Source: Lactobacillus kimbladii (GTDB lineage Bacteria > Bacillota > Bacilli > Lactobacillales > Lactobacillaceae). From it: a stretch of DNA of 64,000 nucleotides. The notes below the pieces were generated by a model. That model did not search any database. It was not told where the DNA came from and worked only from the letters and a program-made list of their open reading frames with translations. Both the position numbers and the translations under genes were made by a program. Below, piece after piece: positions 10,371-19,525 of this stretch. The DNA lies in contig NZ_KQ034007.1 in the NCBI RefSeq assembly GCF_000970755.1, forward strand, positions 929,485 through 993,484. The letters are read 5' to 3'. Numbering within the stretch: the first letter of the stretch is position 1; every line of letters begins with the position of its first letter.

Positions 10371-10416
10371 AAAAATATGCCTCCTTTTTACGTATTTGTA
10401 TTTAGGAGGTTTTTTA
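10371..10416 (+). terminator. Terminator-like hairpin containing the dprA SD
   Basis: CCTCCT at 10380-10385 pairs perfectly with AGGAGG at 10404-10409, flanked outside by an A run and by TTTTTT. The right arm is the dprA SD and the T tract runs into the dprA ATG at 10416. Confidence 0.55.
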
Positions 10417-11267
10417 TGAAGATTACCAATTTTCTTTTGCGCTTAAAATTACAAAAAGGTATTGGATATGTTAAGATGTTACAAGTTGCTAGTCAGTTAC
10501 AACTTGCTGATATTGATATTCAGACTATTAAAAACTTAAATTTGACCAGTAATTTGATAAAAGTCTGTCTGAATGCTTATAATGACAGATATGCGGATAA
10601 AATGATCAGAAGAATAGAAAAGCAATGTCGGGTTATTAGCTTTTTTGATGTGGAATATCCCGAAAAGCTACGTCAAATTTATCAGCCACCTTTAATTTTG
10701 TTTTTACAAGGGAATTTGGAATTACTTCAGCAAAAAATCGTTACAATTGTAGGTTCCCGTCAGGCCACTAATTATAGCAACTTGGTTTTGAATAAACTTG
10801 TGCCTAATCTAATAAAGGATGATTTTATTATTGCCAGTGGACTAGCTAAAGGCGTGGACGTTATGGCACATAAGGCAGCACTAAAATTTAACGGTCAAAC
10901 AATTGCGGTGGTTGGTAATGGGTTAAACCATTTTTATCCGCAAATAAACCAACATGTGCAAAAAGAAATTGCTCAAAAAGGCCTATTAGTGAGTGAATAT
11001 TTGCCTGATACTCCACCCAGACCTTATAGATTTCCCCAGCGGAACAGAATTTTGGCTGGAATAGCTGACAGTGTAATTGTTACTGAGGCAAAGCAGAAGT
11101 CAGGTTCTCTAATTACAGCAAACCTAGCTCTACAAGAAAATCGGGACATTTATGCTTTACCAGGTCCTATTACCAGTGAACTATCTCAAGGACCCAATAA
11201 ACTAATTCAAGCGGGTGCTTATCCAATCACTGGTTTTGACTTGCAACTTGAAAGATTTGACAATTAG
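10416..11267 (+). CDS. dprA: DNA processing protein DprA
   Basis: Single-stranded DNA-binding protein that loads RecA during transformation. The Rossmann-like core shows VGSRQATNY near residue 114, SGLAKGVDVMAHKAAL near 146-161 and the RNRILAG-SGSLITA region near 215-240. The open frame begins at 10377, but the ATG at 10416 follows AGGAGG at 10404-10409 by 6 bp, giving 283 aa. The winged-helix C terminus of longer DprA proteins is short or absent. It is part of the rbgA-rnhB-dprA-topA group. Confidence 0.95.
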   Translation: MKITNFLLRLKLQKGIGYVKMLQVASQLQLADIDIQTIKNLNLTSNLIKVCLNAYNDRYADKMIRRIEKQCRVISFFDVEYPEKLRQIYQPPLILFLQGNLELLQQKIVTIVGSRQATNYSNLVLNKLVPNLIKDDFIIASGLAKGVDVMAHKAALKFNGQTIAVVGNGLNHFYPQINQHVQKEIAQKGLLVSEYLPDTPPRPYRFPQRNRILAGIADSVIVTEAKQKSGSLITANLALQENRDIYALPGPITSELSQGPNKLIQAGAYPITGFDLQLERFDN

Positions 11268-11327
11268 TAGTTAAATATTCTATTCTCAAATGAGTATTTA
11301 AAAAAGAATTTAATGAGGAGGCTTTTG

Positions 11328-13439
11328 ATGCCTACTAAATCAAAGCCAAAGAAACGTAAGAAGACACTAGTAATAGTTGAGTCTCCGGCTAAGGCTAAAA
11401 CTATTGAAAAATATTTAGGACGTAATTATCGTGTAATTGCTTCTAAAGGTCATATTCGTGACTTGCCAAAGTCGCAAATGGGAATTGATTTTGACAATAA
11501 TTATAAGCCAAAATATATTTCTATCCGGGGTAAAGGCGATACCATTAAGGAACTTAAGTCGGAAGCTAAAAAAGCCAAAGATGTTTATTTGGCATCCGAC
11601 CCTGACCGTGAAGGTGAAGCAATTGCTTGGCATGTTGCTCATGTGCTCAATTTAGATCAAAAGGATAAAAATCGGGTTACGTTCAATGAGGTAACAAAGG
11701 ACGCTGTTAAAAACAGTTTTAAAAACCCGAGAACAATCGACATGGATACTGTCAATGCTCAACAAGCTCGCCGTATTTTAGACAGAATTGTTGGTTATTC
11801 GCTCTCGCCAATTTTGTGGGAAAAGGTCAAAAAAGGTTTGAGTGCCGGACGTGTTCAGTCAGTTGCATTAAAATTGGTAATTGATCGCGAAAAAGAGATC
11901 AAAAATTTTAAGCCACAGGAATATTGGACAATTGAGGCAGAATTTAAGAAATTAAAAAAGACTTTTAATGGTCAGTTTTGGGGTATTAACGGCAAAAAAA
12001 CTGATTTACCTGATAATGATTCTGTCAAAAAAGTTTTGGCTAAAATTGATAAAAAGAAAAACTTTCAAGTCGAAAATGTTGTTAAACGTGAGCGTCGACG
12101 TCAGCCTGCCGCTCCCTTTACCACTTCGACGATGCAGCAGGAAGCAAACAAACGTCTGAATTATCGTACTAGAAAGACGATGAGTATTGCCCAGCAGCTT
12201 TATGAAGGCATTAGCCTAGGTAAACAGGGTACAGTCGGCTTGATTACCTATATGAGAACTGATTCTAAGCGGACATCCCCAGTTGCACAGGCGGAAGCCT
12301 CTAAATTTTTAAATGAAAATTATGGTAAAGAGTATGCTGCTAAAGGAGCGCGCCATTTCAAAAATCAAGAGGATGCTCAAGATGCCCATGAAGCTATCAG
12401 GCCAACAAGTGTTTATCGCACCCCAGAGTCCCTCAAATCTGTTTTAACTACTGAACAATATCGTTTGTATAAATTGATTTGGTCTAGATTTTTGGCTAGT
12501 GAAATGACTCCAGCTGTTTATGACACAGTAAGAGCAGACATTACACAAAATGGAGTAGTATTCAGAACTACAGGATCAAAAATGAAATTTGCCGGCTTTA
12601 CCAAAGTTTATGATAATCAACAGGAAAAAAATGTTGAATTACCTGAATTAAACGAGGGAGATAAAGTTAAGTTAGCCAAGTCTGATAATAAGCAGCATTT
12701 CACTATGCCACCTGCCAGATACACAGAGGCCAGCTTAGTTCATTCATTAGAAGAAAATGGTGTTGGTCGTCCTTCCACTTATGCACCAACTATTGATACT
12801 ATCCAGCGACGCTACTACGTTAAATTAGATGGTAAATCTATCGTTCCCACAGAGCTAGGCGAGATTGTCGATAATTTGATCGAAAAATTTTTCCCTGATA
12901 TTGTCAACATCGACTTTACAGCGCAACTGGAAAATGATCTTGACGGAATTGAAGAGGGCAAGAAAAATTGGGTCAAAGTAATTGATGATTATTATCATCC
13001 CTTTAAAAAAGAGCTGGATAAAGCTGACGCTGATATCAAAAAGGTGCAGATTAAAGATGAACCTGCCGGTTTTAATTGTGATATCTGTGGTGCACCGATG
13101 GTTATTAAAATGGGACGCTATGGCAAATTTTATGCCTGCTCACGTTTCCCGGATTGTCGCAATACGAAGGCAATTGTAAAAAAGGTTGGCGTGATTTGTC
13201 CGAAATGTGGCAAAGGTGACGTGATTGAGAAAAAATCAAAGCGTAACCGCAAGTTCTATGGTTGTTCCCGTTATCCTGATTGTGACTTTGTTTCTTGGGA
13301 CAAGCCTATTAACCGCAATTGTCCTAACTGTGGCCATTTTCTCGTTGAAAAAAGAAATAAAAAGGGACCTGTTGTTCTTTGTCCAAATGGCGATTATAAA
13401 GAAGAAACAAGTGCTGAAAAAGATACTGTAGAAAGTTAA
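11328..13439 (+). CDS. topA: DNA topoisomerase I
   Basis: Relaxes negative supercoils. The TOPRIM domain starts with [15 protein letters not shown] and contains [12 protein letters not shown]. The catalytic tyrosine lies in TYMRTDS near residue 305. The C terminus has zinc-ribbon repeats: CDICG...CSRFPDC, CPKCG...CSRYPDC, and a third CPNCG...LCPNGDY that lacks the usual fourth Cys. I start at ATG 11328 (MPTKSKPKK, 703 aa), since AGGAGG at 11315-11320 sits between it and an upstream in-frame ATG at 11313. Confidence 0.97.
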   Translation: MPTKSKPKKRKKTLVIVESPAKAKTIEKYLGRNYRVIASKGHIRDLPKSQMGIDFDNNYKPKYISIRGKGDTIKELKSEAKKAKDVYLASDPDREGEAIAWHVAHVLNLDQKDKNRVTFNEVTKDAVKNSFKNPRTIDMDTVNAQQARRILDRIVGYSLSPILWEKVKKGLSAGRVQSVALKLVIDREKEIKNFKPQEYWTIEAEFKKLKKTFNGQFWGINGKKTDLPDNDSVKKVLAKIDKKKNFQVENVVKRERRRQPAAPFTTSTMQQEANKRLNYRTRKTMSIAQQLYEGISLGKQGTVGLITYMRTDSKRTSPVAQAEASKFLNENYGKEYAAKGARHFKNQEDAQDAHEAIRPTSVYRTPESLKSVLTTEQYRLYKLIWSRFLASEMTPAVYDTVRADITQNGVVFRTTGSKMKFAGFTKVYDNQQEKNVELPELNEGDKVKLAKSDNKQHFTMPPARYTEASLVHSLEENGVGRPSTYAPTIDTIQRRYYVKLDGKSIVPTELGEIVDNLIEKFFPDIVNIDFTAQLENDLDGIEEGKKNWVKVIDDYYHPFKKELDKADADIKKVQIKDEPAGFNCDICGAPMVIKMGRYGKFYACSRFPDCRNTKAIVKKVGVICPKCGKGDVIEKKSKRNRKFYGCSRYPDCDFVSWDKPINRNCPNCGHFLVEKRNKKGPVVLCPNGDYKEETSAEKDTVES

Positions 13440-13448
13440 ATTTATGTT

Positions 13449-13482
13449 AATATCATCAGGTCATTTATGATTTGATGATATT
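13449..13482. repeat. 10-bp inverted repeat between topA and trmFO
   Basis: AATATCATCA at 13449-13458 is the exact reverse complement of TGATGATATT at 13473-13482, with a 14-nt loop. There is no strong T tract after it, so it may be a weak terminator or a protein-binding site. Confidence 0.5.
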
Positions 13483-13526
13483 CTTGTATATAAAGTAAAA
13501 TATTTTTAGTAAAGGAATATGATCAT

Positions 13527-14843
13527 ATGCCTGAAAGAGTAACTGTAATTGGTGGCGGCCTGGCCGGAAGCGAGGCAGCCTGGCAACTTGCAAAACGTGG
13601 AATCACAGTCGATTTTTACGAAATGCGCCCCCAAAAAATGACCCCGGCGCATAAAACTGATCGGCTAGCTGAACTGGTATGCACTAACTCAATGCGCTCA
13701 AATCAGTTATCTAATGCGGTTGGCTTATTAAAAGAGGAAATGCGGCAGCTTGATTCGCTGATTATGAAAGCAGCTGATCATTCCCAAGTTCCTGCCGGTG
13801 GGGCCTTGGCAGTTGACAGAACTCAATTCAGTGACTATGTCACAAGCAAGCTGCTGGCTCTGCCAAATATTAATTTTCATACTGAAGAAATTACCCAGAT
13901 TCCAACCGATCGAATTGCAATTATTGCTACGGGTCCCTTGACTAGCGATAAATTGGCTGAGGAAATACAAAAGTTTTCAGGCAATGAAAGCCTGCACTTT
14001 TTTGACGCAGCAGCACCAATAATTGCCGCCGATTCGATTGATATGGATATAGTCTATAAAAAATCTCGCTATGACAAAGGTGAAGCTGCATATTTAAATT
14101 GTCCTATGACAAAGCAAGAATATGAAAACTTTGCTCAGGAATTGATTAGTGCAGAAACTGCAGAAGTACACAGCTTTGAAAATAGTGAGGTTTTTGAGGG
14201 TTGTATGCCGATTGAAGTGATGGCGAAAAGAGGTATGAAAACCATGCTTTTTGGTCCCCTTAAACCTGTAGGACTGGAAAACCCAGCTACTGGAAAAACT
14301 CCTTATGCTGTTGTTCAGCTTAGACAAGATAATGCTGTAGCCTCGATGTATAATATCGTCGGCTTCCAGACTCACCTAAAATATGGTGAACAAAAACGAG
14401 TTTTTGCCATGATTCCAGGTCTGGCTCATGCTCGTTTTATCAGGTATGGCAAAATGCACCGCAATACCTACATGGCTTCACCAGCTGTATTATCTGCCTC
14501 ATATGAAGCAAAAAAGCAACCAGGTCTATTCTTTGCAGGACAAGTGACTGGAGTCGAAGGATATGTTGAAAGTGCTGGCAGTGGTCTGGTTTCAGGGATT
14601 AACGCTGCTAGAAGAGCCAGTGGCCAAGAACCGGTTGCTTTTCCTAAACTAACTGCTTTAGGATCAATGGCTAATTACGTAACTACTGCTGACATCAAGC
14701 ATTTTCAACCCATGAATGCCAGTTTCGCTTTAATTCCAGGTCTTGAAGGTCCTAAAGTGCGCAACAAGAAAGAACGTCACTTAAAGATCAGTCAGCGCGG
14801 CTTAGAATGTCTGAAGGAATTTCAACAGGAAGTGCTGCAATAA
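13527..14843 (+). CDS. trmFO: FAD- and folate-dependent tRNA (m5U54) methyltransferase TrmFO
   Basis: Makes 5-methyluridine at tRNA position 54 using methylenetetrahydrofolate as carbon donor. The FAD-binding [20 protein letters not shown] opens the protein. [22 protein letters not shown] near 50-72 and [23 protein letters not shown] near 223-245 are family signatures that include the conserved cysteines. The length of 438 aa is standard. It heads a tight run trmFO-xerC-hslV-hslU, with xerC beginning on the base after its stop. Confidence 0.96.
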   Translation: MPERVTVIGGGLAGSEAAWQLAKRGITVDFYEMRPQKMTPAHKTDRLAELVCTNSMRSNQLSNAVGLLKEEMRQLDSLIMKAADHSQVPAGGALAVDRTQFSDYVTSKLLALPNINFHTEEITQIPTDRIAIIATGPLTSDKLAEEIQKFSGNESLHFFDAAAPIIAADSIDMDIVYKKSRYDKGEAAYLNCPMTKQEYENFAQELISAETAEVHSFENSEVFEGCMPIEVMAKRGMKTMLFGPLKPVGLENPATGKTPYAVVQLRQDNAVASMYNIVGFQTHLKYGEQKRVFAMIPGLAHARFIRYGKMHRNTYMASPAVLSASYEAKKQPGLFFAGQVTGVEGYVESAGSGLVSGINAARRASGQEPVAFPKLTALGSMANYVTTADIKHFQPMNASFALIPGLEGPKVRNKKERHLKISQRGLECLKEFQQEVLQ

Positions 14844-15773
14844 ATGGATGCTAAAAAAGATGAGCTGATAAACCTGTTCACATCATATTTGCGTAATGAA
14901 CGCCAGTATAGTCCCCAAACAATACTGGCTTATCAAACCGATTTGCTTGAGGCTGAGAAATTTTGGCAGGAAAATGGCGGCTTTAATGGTTGGACAAAAA
15001 TAAACAGACGTGATGTTGAAATTTTTTTACAAAACTTAACAGAACGCAATTTAGCACGTACGACGCAGTCACGTAAAATGTCCAGTCTCAGGTCCTTTTA
15101 TCACTTTTTAACTAGGCGAAAAATTGTTAAAATAGATCCAACGCAGACAATTGCTCTGCGTTCTAAAGAACGAAAGTTACCCCAGTTTTTTTATGCACCA
15201 GAGATGAAACAAGTATTTGACTCTTTAAGTGGAAATGAACCCTTAACTTTGCGTAATTTAGCGTTAATTGAATTGTTTTATACTACTGGGATGAGGGTTA
15301 GCGAGGTAAGCAACTTAACAAGAAAGCAAGTAAATTTAGATTTAAAGATAATTCTAGTTCACGGTAAAGGTAATAAAGACAGGTACGTGGCGTTCGATGA
15401 TAAAACTAAAGCTGCCTTAGTTAATTATTGGGAAAACGGTCGCAATCAACTTGTAAACGGTGCTGACGGTTCTGATTATGTCTTTTTAAATAATAAAGGT
15501 GAACCATTAACGGATCGCGGCATCGAGTATATTATGCAAAAAGTTTTTAACGCAGCGGGCATTAATGGTAAAGTACACCCGCATGAATTGCGCCATTCCT
15601 TCGCCACGGCAATGTTGAATAACGGTGCAGATTTACGCAGCGTACAGGAACTTTTGGGGCATGATAATTTATCAACTACCCAAATATATACTCATGTGAC
15701 CATGAGCCACTTACAAGCAAATTATGAAAAGTACTTTACTCGTAACGATAAGAAAGATGAGGCCAAAAAATGA
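14844..15773 (+). CDS. xerC: Tyrosine recombinase XerC
   Basis: Chromosome dimer resolution recombinase (CodV type) that with XerD acts at dif. It has a SAM-like N-terminal DNA-binding domain at about 1-90 and a C-terminal catalytic domain with TGMRVSE (Arg I), VHGKGNKDRYV (Lys), HPHELRHSFA (His, Arg II), LLGHDNLSTTQIYTH (His III and Tyr nucleophile). The full catalytic set is present and the 309-aa length is normal. The location before hslV/hslU is the classic codV locus. Its stop overlaps the hslV start. A dif site of matching type lies at 27137-27164. Confidence 0.94.
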   Translation: MDAKKDELINLFTSYLRNERQYSPQTILAYQTDLLEAEKFWQENGGFNGWTKINRRDVEIFLQNLTERNLARTTQSRKMSSLRSFYHFLTRRKIVKIDPTQTIALRSKERKLPQFFYAPEMKQVFDSLSGNEPLTLRNLALIELFYTTGMRVSEVSNLTRKQVNLDLKIILVHGKGNKDRYVAFDDKTKAALVNYWENGRNQLVNGADGSDYVFLNNKGEPLTDRGIEYIMQKVFNAAGINGKVHPHELRHSFATAMLNNGADLRSVQELLGHDNLSTTQIYTHVTMSHLQANYEKYFTRNDKKDEAKK

Positions 15774-16294
15774 CAACAATATGTTCAGTAAAATTTAATG
15801 GTAAAACCGCAATTGCAGGAGATGGGCAGGTAACCTTGGGTGAAAAAGTAATTGCCAAAGCTACAGCTAAAAAGATTAGACGAATCTATCACGATCAGGT
15901 TGTAATTGGCTTTGCTGGTGGCGTAGCCGATGCCGTCAGTTTGCAAGACATGCTTGAAGGCAAATTAGAAGCTTTTGGAGGCGATTTACGCAGAGCTGCT
16001 GTGGAAATGGCACAAGCATGGCGTAAAGACGCAACCCTGCAAAAGCTGGAGGCCATGCTCATTGCTTTTAACGAAAAAGATCTTTTATTAATTTCCGGCA
16101 ATGGTGAAGTGCTCGAACCAGATGAAAATGTGGTTGCAATTGGTTCTGGTGGCAACTTTGCTCAGGCTGCCGCCATCGCAATGACTAGACATTCGTCCAA
16201 TATGAGTGCCAGTGAAATTGCTCATGAGGCTGTTGAAATTGCTTCTGGAATTGATATCTTTACTGATAATCAGATTATAACTGACGAATTGTAA
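15770..16294 (+). CDS. hslV: ATP-dependent protease peptidase subunit HslV
   Basis: Proteolytic core of the HslUV (ClpQY) two-part protease. Met1 removal exposes the catalytic N-terminal Thr (MTTICSVKF). [11 protein letters not shown] and the [10 protein letters not shown] block follow as in the family. At 174 aa it is normal length. Its Thr nucleophile differs from the Ser of Bacillus CodW. It overlaps xerC by 4 bp and hslU follows after 20 bp. Confidence 0.96.
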   Translation: MTTICSVKFNGKTAIAGDGQVTLGEKVIAKATAKKIRRIYHDQVVIGFAGGVADAVSLQDMLEGKLEAFGGDLRRAAVEMAQAWRKDATLQKLEAMLIAFNEKDLLLISGNGEVLEPDENVVAIGSGGNFAQAAAIAMTRHSSNMSASEIAHEAVEIASGIDIFTDNQIITDEL

Positions 16295-16314
16295 AAACGA
16301 GGCAGATAAATAAT

Positions 16315-17724
16315 ATGGAAACAAAAACACCAAAGCAAATTGTTAATTTACTTAATGAATACATTATAGGCCAAGATGAAGCTAAAAAGGCAGTTGCTGT
16401 TGCTCTTTATAATCGTTATCGCAGAATGCAGCTACCAAAAAAAATGCAGGAAGATATCACACCTAAGAACCTCTTAATGGCGGGGCCCACGGGCGTTGGT
16501 AAAACAGAAATTGCCAGAAGATTAGCAGCGATTGTTAATGCGCCGTTTGTCAAAGTAGAAGCCACAAAATTTACTGAAGTTGGTTATGTCGGTCGTGATG
16601 TTGAGTCAATGGTGCGCGATTTGGTAAATGAAGCAGTGCGCATGGAAGAAAAGGATCAATTTGAGCGTGTTCGCCCTCAGGCAACTAAAAAGGCCAACAA
16701 AATTTTAGTACGTTTGCTTGTTCCTGGAGTCAAAAAAGATAAAAGAAAAAATCAGATGCAGGAATGGCAAGATATGATGTCAATGATCATGGCAGGGGGT
16801 CAGAACAATGATCAGTCTTCTGCCGCAGACCAAGAAGAAATAACTGATGATGTTCGTAATCAGCGTCTTACTGTGGCAGAGCAGTTAAATAAGGGCTTGC
16901 TTGAAAATCGGGAGGTCACTATCGAAGTTGAACAAGCGCCTAAAGTCAATCCCATGGGTGACATGATGGGGCAAATGGGAATTGATATGAGCTCAATGCT
17001 TAACGATTTGGTTCCTAAAAAGAAAATTAAACGTACTTTAGCAGTTAAAGATGCCCGTGAAGTCTTAATTCAGCAAGAATCCCGTAAGATGATTGATTAT
17101 GACTCCCTTTATCAAAAAGCTATTGAGCGTACAGCTAATAACGGCATTATTTTTATTGATGAAATTGATAAAATTACTGCCGGCAATAAGAAAACTTCCG
17201 GTGAAGTATCACGTGAGGGTGTGCAAAGAGATATTTTGCCAATTGTAGAGGGTTCTACTGTTCAAACTAAATATGGTCCTGTAGCAACTGATCACATACT
17301 CTTTATTGCTGCTGGAGCATTTTCTGAATCTAAGCCAAGTGATTTAATTCCTGAATTGCAAGGTCGTTTTCCAATTAGGGTTGAACTCAATGCTTTAACA
17401 AAAGACGATTTTGTTAAGATTCTCAAGGATCCTGAAGATTCACTTTTAGAACAATATGTAGCCTTGATGAAAGCTGACGGAATCAAATTAGTCTTTACGC
17501 AAGAAGCAGTTGATCGAATTGCTCAAATTGCATATGACGTAAACCAGGGAACTGACAATATTGGTGCCAGAAGATTGTCAACAATTCTTGAGAAGCTGCT
17601 GGAGGATGTTTTGTATGAAGGTCCAGATATGTCCATGGGCGAAATTACAGTTACTGAGGCATATGTTAACGAAAAACTTAGTGATATAATAACAAATAAA
17701 GATTTAACTAAGTTCATTCTTTAA
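16315..17724 (+). CDS. hslU: HslU ATPase, unfoldase of HslUV
   Basis: AAA+ unfoldase that feeds substrates into HslV. Walker [10 protein letters not shown] is near residue 62, Walker [11 protein letters not shown] near 278, and the intermediate I domain covers about 110-240 with a Met-rich stretch. [11 protein letters not shown] and the [15 protein letters not shown] sensor-2 region complete it. It is 469 aa, close to the usual length. In Bacillus codY follows this gene; here a galactose mutarotase-like gene follows after 18 bp. Confidence 0.96.
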   Translation: METKTPKQIVNLLNEYIIGQDEAKKAVAVALYNRYRRMQLPKKMQEDITPKNLLMAGPTGVGKTEIARRLAAIVNAPFVKVEATKFTEVGYVGRDVESMVRDLVNEAVRMEEKDQFERVRPQATKKANKILVRLLVPGVKKDKRKNQMQEWQDMMSMIMAGGQNNDQSSAADQEEITDDVRNQRLTVAEQLNKGLLENREVTIEVEQAPKVNPMGDMMGQMGIDMSSMLNDLVPKKKIKRTLAVKDAREVLIQQESRKMIDYDSLYQKAIERTANNGIIFIDEIDKITAGNKKTSGEVSREGVQRDILPIVEGSTVQTKYGPVATDHILFIAAGAFSESKPSDLIPELQGRFPIRVELNALTKDDFVKILKDPEDSLLEQYVALMKADGIKLVFTQEAVDRIAQIAYDVNQGTDNIGARRLSTILEKLLEDVLYEGPDMSMGEITVTEAYVNEKLSDIITNKDLTKFIL

Positions 17725-17742
17725 CAAAGGTGATGATTAAGC

Positions 17743-18633
17743 ATGAATTACACTATTAAAAATAGCATCTTACAGGTTGAAATTTCCAGTAAGGGTGCTG
17801 AAGTGCAAAGTGTGAAAAGTTTACATAGCGGATACGAATATATTTGGCAGGCTGATCCTGAAGTTTGGAAAAGGCATGCTCCCGTACTTTTTCCCATTGT
17901 GGGGAAACTTAAAAATGATGAATATACTTATCAGGGCAAAACCTACCACTTAACTCAACATGGTTTTGCACGAGATTCAGAGTTTAAAGTTGAGCGACAT
18001 ACGGGCGAAAGCATCACTTTTTTGCTAACGGATTCTGCAAAAACCCGAGAGGTTTATCCGTTCAAATTTGAGTTGCGTGTGAACTATAACTTGCTTAATA
18101 ATTTGCTGGAAGAAAATTTTTCGGTCATTAATAAGTCAGATGGCGAAATGATTTTTGGTATCGGGGGACATCCCGGTTTTAACATCCCCACTAGCAAGAC
18201 ATTGTCTAAGGAAGATTTTTACTTTAGTACTAAACCTTCTCGTGCTCGCGTACGTATTCCTCTTAAAGGAGCGTTTTTAGACTGGCCTAATCGGTCGCTG
18301 GCTTCAACCAATAGTTTGATTACCCTTAGTGATCACCTATTTAAAGATGATGCCTTGATTTTTCAAATGCGGGGACACGACAACCGGGTATCTTTAAGAA
18401 CGGATGCCAATAATTTTCATGTAAACGTTTGGCTAAGGGATGCTCCCTTTGTCGGTGTGTGGTCCCAATACCCTAAGACTGCTGATTATGTCTGTATTGA
18501 ACCATGGTGGGGCATTGCAGATCGCACTGATACTAACCAAAAATTGGAAGACAAATACGGCATGAACCACCTTGAAGCTGGTGATACTTTTACAGCTGGC
18601 TTTAGTATGGCTTTTCATGATCAAGATGAATAA
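17743..18633 (+). CDS. Aldose 1-epimerase family protein (LacX/GalM-like)
   Basis: Predicted sugar mutarotase-type enzyme. At 296 aa it resembles the LacX group. Conserved features include RHAPVLFPIVGKL near residue 46, LTQHGFARDSEF near 70, GGHPGFN near 147 and the C-terminal CIEPWWGIADR near 249. An AAGGTGATG SD precedes the ATG. The sugar substrate cannot be told from sequence. It is probably cotranscribed with hslU and is followed by a good terminator. Confidence 0.85.
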   Translation: MNYTIKNSILQVEISSKGAEVQSVKSLHSGYEYIWQADPEVWKRHAPVLFPIVGKLKNDEYTYQGKTYHLTQHGFARDSEFKVERHTGESITFLLTDSAKTREVYPFKFELRVNYNLLNNLLEENFSVINKSDGEMIFGIGGHPGFNIPTSKTLSKEDFYFSTKPSRARVRIPLKGAFLDWPNRSLASTNSLITLSDHLFKDDALIFQMRGHDNRVSLRTDANNFHVNVWLRDAPFVGVWSQYPKTADYVCIEPWWGIADRTDTNQKLEDKYGMNHLEAGDTFTAGFSMAFHDQDE

Positions 18634-18659
18634 GTTTTAATAAGTAAATTATATAAATT

Positions 18660-18689
18660 AAAAAGGAAGCCCTCGTGGGCTTCCTTTTT
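18660..18689 (+). terminator. Terminator between the epimerase gene and plsY
   Basis: GGAAGCCC at 18665-18672 pairs with GGGCTTCC at 18677-18684 around TCGT, flanked by A5 and T5, so it could work in both directions. It serves the + strand epimerase transcript. Confidence 0.88.
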
Positions 18690-18720
18690 ACAGTCTTATT
18701 AATTTCAACAAAAATTGCTC

Positions 18721-18749
18721 TTGCGAACAAGCGTTCTTATGTTTATAAT
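18721..18749 (+). promoter_or_regulatory. Promoter with overlapping LexA/SOS-box-like palindrome
   Basis: TTGCGA at 18721-18726 and TATAAT at 18744-18749 are spaced by exactly 17 bp on the + strand. CGAACAAGCGTTCT at 18724-18737 fits the Gram-positive SOS box pattern CGAACRNRYGTTCG at 13 of 14 positions and overlaps the -35 and spacer. No annotated + strand gene follows until parE, because plsY lies on the opposite strand. Confidence 0.5.
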
Positions 18750-18794
18750 AAAATAGCTAGCTGAAATTGTTAGCCATATTTATCTAATATGCAA

Positions 18795-19430
18795 CTATAA
18801 TTTATGGTGCTTTTTCTTATACCAGTACCACAAGCCAAAAGGAATGATATTCTCTTGGTGGTGCAATAATCGTTTAATATTGCTTCTGTGACGGATAAAT
18901 AAGATAATCATGATGCAGCCCACAATTATCTCCAGAAAAACATCATGAAAAAAGAAGGTTACAATGAATATTAAGACTACGGCGATTAAACTGGACAGGC
19001 TGACATAAGACGTGATGAAAACCAATGGCAAGAAAATAAGGGCACAAACACCAAAAAATTTTAGGTTATAGCCCAAAAAAAGTCCAGCACTGGTTGCTAC
19101 GGCTTTGCCACCTTTAAATTTGAGAAAAATGGAAAACGTGTGTCCCAGAATTGCTAAGCCTCCTGAAATTAACAAAAAGTATTTAGGAGCATTAAGATGG
19201 AAAATTCTGGGTAAATTTGTGGCTAATGTTCCTTTGAGAACATCAACAATCAAAACCAGACAGCCTGCAAACGGTCCAAAAACGCGAAAAGAGTTGGTGG
19301 TTCCAATATTGCCAGAGCCATAGTTTCTAATATCTTCCGCAAAAAATATCTTGCCGACGATCACGCCTGTGGGAAACGAACCTATTAAATATGCTAGAAT
19401 AAATATCAGAATTAAATTTAAGTTTATCAT
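18795..19430 (-). CDS. plsY: Glycerol-3-phosphate acyltransferase PlsY
   Basis: Membrane enzyme that acylates glycerol-3-phosphate from acyl-phosphate in phospholipid synthesis. It has about five transmembrane helices in 211 aa. The PlsY motifs are clear: GSFPTGVIVGK near residue 17, RNYGSGNIGTTNSFRVFG near 35 and FKGGKAVATSAG near 103. AGCAGGA precedes the ATG. It is divergent from parE, as plsY commonly is in lactobacilli and streptococci. Confidence 0.95.
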   Translation of the reverse strand: MINLNLILIFILAYLIGSFPTGVIVGKIFFAEDIRNYGSGNIGTTNSFRVFGPFAGCLVLIVDVLKGTLATNLPRIFHLNAPKYFLLISGGLAILGHTFSIFLKFKGGKAVATSAGLFLGYNLKFFGVCALIFLPLVFITSYVSLSSLIAVVLIFIVTFFFHDVFLEIIVGCIMIILFIRHRSNIKRLLHHQENIIPFGLWYWYKKKHHKL

Positions 19431-19525
19431 TGATATCCTGCTCTCTTAAAGTCTAATGCTATTTTATCAGAGTTTACAAATAAGAGGATGAAAATAATAA
19501 ATGATTTTTAACTGGAGGAGTCTAT

